64,000 nucleotides of DNA from Hathewaya proteolytica DSM 3090 (GTDB taxonomy: Bacteria > Bacillota > Clostridia > Clostridiales > Clostridiaceae): the NCBI RefSeq assembly GCF_900142225.1, contig NZ_FRAD01000017.1, forward strand, positions 1 through 64,000, given 5' to 3'. The notes beneath the pieces are model-generated. The model worked only from the letters and a program-made list of their open reading frames with translations. It had not been told where the DNA came from and did not search any database. How positions within the stretch are numbered: the first letter of the stretch is position 1; each line of letters opens with the position of its first letter. Shown here one piece after another: positions 61,829 to 64,000 of the stretch. The position numbers and the translations under genes were made by a program.

Positions 61829-62817
61829 AGGAATTATGTAATGCTCATGGTCCTGTGGGCTATGAAGGCCAGGTTAGAAATATTATAAAAAAGGAAATAG
61901 CTCCCTATGTGGATGAAATAGAGATAAATACCATGGGAAATGTGCTTGTGCACAAAAAGGGCACAGGTCCTAAGGTTATGATAGACGCTCATATGGATGA
62001 GGTTGGTTTTATCATAGAGGGATATAATGAGGATGGTACGCTTAGGTTTTCACCGCTTGGTGGTGTAAATGCAAAAATACCTCCATGCAAGGTTGTTTAT
62101 ATTGGTCCTGAAAAAATAGTTGGTGTTATAGGTTTAAAGCCAATTCACCTTCAGAGCAAAAAGGAAAGAGAAGAGAGCTTGACTTATAGAGACTATTGTA
62201 TAGATATTGGTTTAGAATCAAAGGAAGAGACTAAGAAGATGATCTCAAGAGGTGAATATGTTGTATTCTCTACAGAGTGCGGTGACTTTGGGGATGGTCT
62301 TTTAAAGGGCAAGGCCTTCGATGATAGAATGGGTTGTATGGTTCTTATGGAGGTTTTGAAGGAAAAATACGATTGCGATCTTTATGCTTCCTTCAGTGTT
62401 CAGGAGGAAATAGGTGATAGGGGTGCATTACCATCTTGCTTTAAAGTTGAGCCAGATATAATGGTGGCAGTGGAAGGAACTATATGCGCTGATATGCCTT
62501 CTGTACCTAAACACCTTCAGGCCACAGAAATTGGAAAGGGCCCAGCTATATCCATGATGGATGCAACTAGTATTTTTGATTATGAGCTTACTAATAGCAT
62601 CATAAAGACAGCCAAGGAAAATAACATACCTTATCAAAGAAGAAAGGCTATCGCAGGTGGAAATGATGCAGGGGCTGCTGTTGGAACGAAATCAGGTGCA
62701 AGGGTTGCTACAGTATCTGTACCATGTAGATATATCCATTCAGCTATATCTGTAGCTAGCAAAGATGATTTGAAGAATACCATAGCTCTTATGAAGGCGT
62801 GGCTGAAAACACTTTAA
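61819..62817 (+). CDS. M42 family metallopeptidase 2
   Basis: The 332-residue paralogue also keeps the catalytic set: MIDAHMDEVGFI, KAFDDRMGCM, VQEEIGDRGALPS, AVEGTICAD (Glu where paralogue 1 has Asp, an accepted variant) and CRYIHSAISVASKDD. GGAGG precedes the ATG, which lies inside the end of the first gene. It is followed 33 bp later by the third paralogue, which lacks these residues. The two active members may differ in specificity. Confidence 0.93.
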   Translation: MLLEELCNAHGPVGYEGQVRNIIKKEIAPYVDEIEINTMGNVLVHKKGTGPKVMIDAHMDEVGFIIEGYNEDGTLRFSPLGGVNAKIPPCKVVYIGPEKIVGVIGLKPIHLQSKKEREESLTYRDYCIDIGLESKEETKKMISRGEYVVFSTECGDFGDGLLKGKAFDDRMGCMVLMEVLKEKYDCDLYASFSVQEEIGDRGALPSCFKVEPDIMVAVEGTICADMPSVPKHLQATEIGKGPAISMMDATSIFDYELTNSIIKTAKENNIPYQRRKAIAGGNDAGAAVGTKSGARVATVSVPCRYIHSAISVASKDDLKNTIALMKAWLKTL

Positions 62818-62850
62818 AAGTTAATAATTAAAAGATAAGGAGAGAATGTT

Positions 62851-63822
62851 ATGGAAAACTTAATGGATAGATTAATAGAGATTTTCAGAGTGAGCTCCCG
62901 CGAGTCACTGGCAAGGGAAGAAATAAAAAAACAGCTTGATTCTGTGAAGGCAGAAGTACAAGAAGATAAGTTAGGCAATCTTATTTTGAAGGTGCCAGCA
63001 AAAGGTGAGAGTAAGGAAAAGCTTATGATTACTTGTCCCATAGATACTGCTGGTCTTATGATTACATATATTGAAAAGGAAGGTTTCATAAGAGTAGACT
63101 GTGTCGGAAAGATGGATGTTCAGGATATAATAAACAGAAGGGTTACTACGTCACTAGGTGTTACAGGTGTTGTAAGGTGTAATGCAGAAAAACCAACCAT
63201 GAGGGATGTTTATGTGGATTTTGGCTTTAAATCAAAGGAAGAAGCTGAAAGCATGATGGTGAGAGAAGGCGAATGTGTTCAGCTTAACGCTGAAAAAGTT
63301 CAGCTTTGCAATGACAAATATGCCGGCACAGGTCTTGGCGGTGCTGCTGTTGTCAATGTTCTTGCAGATGTAATAAAAGAAAATGAGAATTTTTCAAAGG
63401 ATTGCTATTTTGTCTTTGCATCTCAGGGACAGTTAGAAGGAAGAGGTGGAAGGGCTGCAGCTTATGAAATAGACCCAGACTACTGTATAGTTCTAGGTAC
63501 AGAATGTACTGGCGACTCTTTTGGTGGAAAAGAGAGCATAAAGCTTGACAATGGTCCAGTGCTAGTTCTAAGGGATAAGAATTTGATTATATCCAAGGAA
63601 TTAGAAGAGGGCATAGAGAAGGCAGCTAAGGATAGTAAAGTGTCTATTCAGAGGTCTTTGGGAACATCTGTTACTGCAGGAGGCCCAATTCACAAAGAAC
63701 TAGGTGGCATAAGTACAGGTGTTATTGCATTGCCAGTAAGATATAAAGGCACTCCAATGGAGATGGTTTCATTAAAAGATATGGAAGCTTTAAAAAAGCT
63801 TATAGAGTCTATAATAAAATAG
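62851..63822 (+). CDS. M42-fold pseudopeptidase (third paralogue)
   Basis: The 323-residue protein keeps the M42 fold and length but not the catalytic set. The metal His-x-Asp is Pro63-Ile-Asp65 (ITCPIDTAGLM). The LDDR loop reads KYAGTGLGGAAV. The Glu pair is gone in ASQGQLEGRGGRAAAYEIDP. VLGTECTG keeps a Glu. The last His is missing in LPVRYKGTPMEMVSLKD. It should not hydrolyse peptides in the normal way. Since M42 enzymes form 12-mers, it might join or regulate complexes of the two active paralogues in its operon. GGAGAG precedes the ATG. Confidence 0.88.
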   Translation: MENLMDRLIEIFRVSSRESLAREEIKKQLDSVKAEVQEDKLGNLILKVPAKGESKEKLMITCPIDTAGLMITYIEKEGFIRVDCVGKMDVQDIINRRVTTSLGVTGVVRCNAEKPTMRDVYVDFGFKSKEEAESMMVREGECVQLNAEKVQLCNDKYAGTGLGGAAVVNVLADVIKENENFSKDCYFVFASQGQLEGRGGRAAAYEIDPDYCIVLGTECTGDSFGGKESIKLDNGPVLVLRDKNLIISKELEEGIEKAAKDSKVSIQRSLGTSVTAGGPIHKELGGISTGVIALPVRYKGTPMEMVSLKDMEALKKLIESIIK

Positions 63823-63856
63823 TATGATTAAACAATATATTCAAATAGCATAGTTA

Positions 63857-63906
63857 GAAAGGGTGCAGGAGCTTATGATAATAGCTCCTGCACCCTTTCT
63901 ATATTA
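63857..63906. terminator. Strong terminator after the M42 operon
   Basis: GAAAGGGTGCAGGAGCT pairs perfectly with AGCTCCTGCACCCTTTC, with AT-rich flanks. It can serve the operon and the convergent gene at the window end. Confidence 0.9.
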
Positions 63907-63924
63907 TTGACTTCATTTATCTAA

Positions 63925-64000
63925 CTAAATTTCTTCTGATTCTTTTAAAAAGTTTTTTATTATTTTATCCAATTTTTTAGCTAAATCATTATTTGAAGAG
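63925..64000 (-). CDS. C-terminal end of a minus-strand gene, cut by the window edge
   Basis: The last ~24 codons read SSNNDLAKKLDKIIKNFLKE then SEEI and stop at 63925-63927. Lys-rich helical tails of this kind occur, for example, at the ends of methyl-accepting chemotaxis proteins, but the piece is too short to assign. Confidence 0.5.
   Translation of the reverse strand, partial: SSNNDLAKKLDKIIKNFLKESEEI

Overview
The window is low-GC DNA with Clostridia-type gene content: clostridial two-component systems and c-di-GMP proteins, a PPi-type phosphofructokinase, ThyX, a PdaA-type muramic-lactam deacetylase (which suggests a spore former), a YedE/TusA/DUF3343 selenium or sulfur locus, and cobalamin, lysine and Ni/Co riboswitches. 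No rRNA, tRNA or CRISPR array was seen. The species cannot be named from the sequence alone.

Region 1 (1-6.9 kb) is a worn accessory area. It holds an edge-truncated and a complete copy of one IS1380-like element, a frameshifted relic of a second DDE transposase, a 5'-truncated M20 peptidase, an ABC permease cut by the IS end, and a frameshifted zinc-ribbon gene next to a CDF metal transporter. Between the relics lies a compact minus-strand unit: a small secreted metzincin-like protease, a lipoprotein, a 49-codon ORF and a terminator.

Region 2 (6.9-13.3 kb) carries an ABC ATPase with a divergent TetR regulator, an L7/L12-like membrane protein, a methyltransferase, a DMT transporter, an NCS2 nucleobase permease and an MtaA/UroD-like protein. 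Region 3 (13.3-28.1 kb) is dense in signalling. It has an OmpR/HK pair, a GGDEF-EAL protein, two DUF4342-like membrane proteins leading into a second OmpR/HK pair, RNase H, RecQ, an orphan winged-helix regulator, and a GlnK/GlnL (YcbA/YcbB)-like pair. That last pair sits upstream of an orphan EIIC_2 membrane protein whose promoter region carries helically phased repeats.

Region 4 (28.2-40.5 kb) has a flavin reductase/thioredoxin/Crp redox cluster, a PLD-helicase-DUF3427 protein, PdaA, a Nudix hydrolase and a multi-PAS kinase. It also has an ImmA/IrrE-XRE pair divergent from a Y-family polymerase, with three palindromic operators placed on opposing promoters. Region 5 (40.5-52 kb) is concerned with metals and selenium/sulfur: a cobalamin-riboswitch operon of BtuF/C/D-like transporter plus a CobN-like chelatase, a cysteine desulfurase divergent from YedE/TusA/DUF3343, and a NiCo riboswitch upstream of a CDF exporter.

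Region 6 (52-64 kb) has a lysine riboswitch with lysC-lysA, a lipoprotein, pfp, a cluster of six DnaA boxes away from dnaA, an HD-GYP protein, thyX, a Cys-rich protein of unknown function, and an operon of three M42 peptidase paralogues. The third paralogue has lost most metal ligands and looks like a pseudoenzyme.
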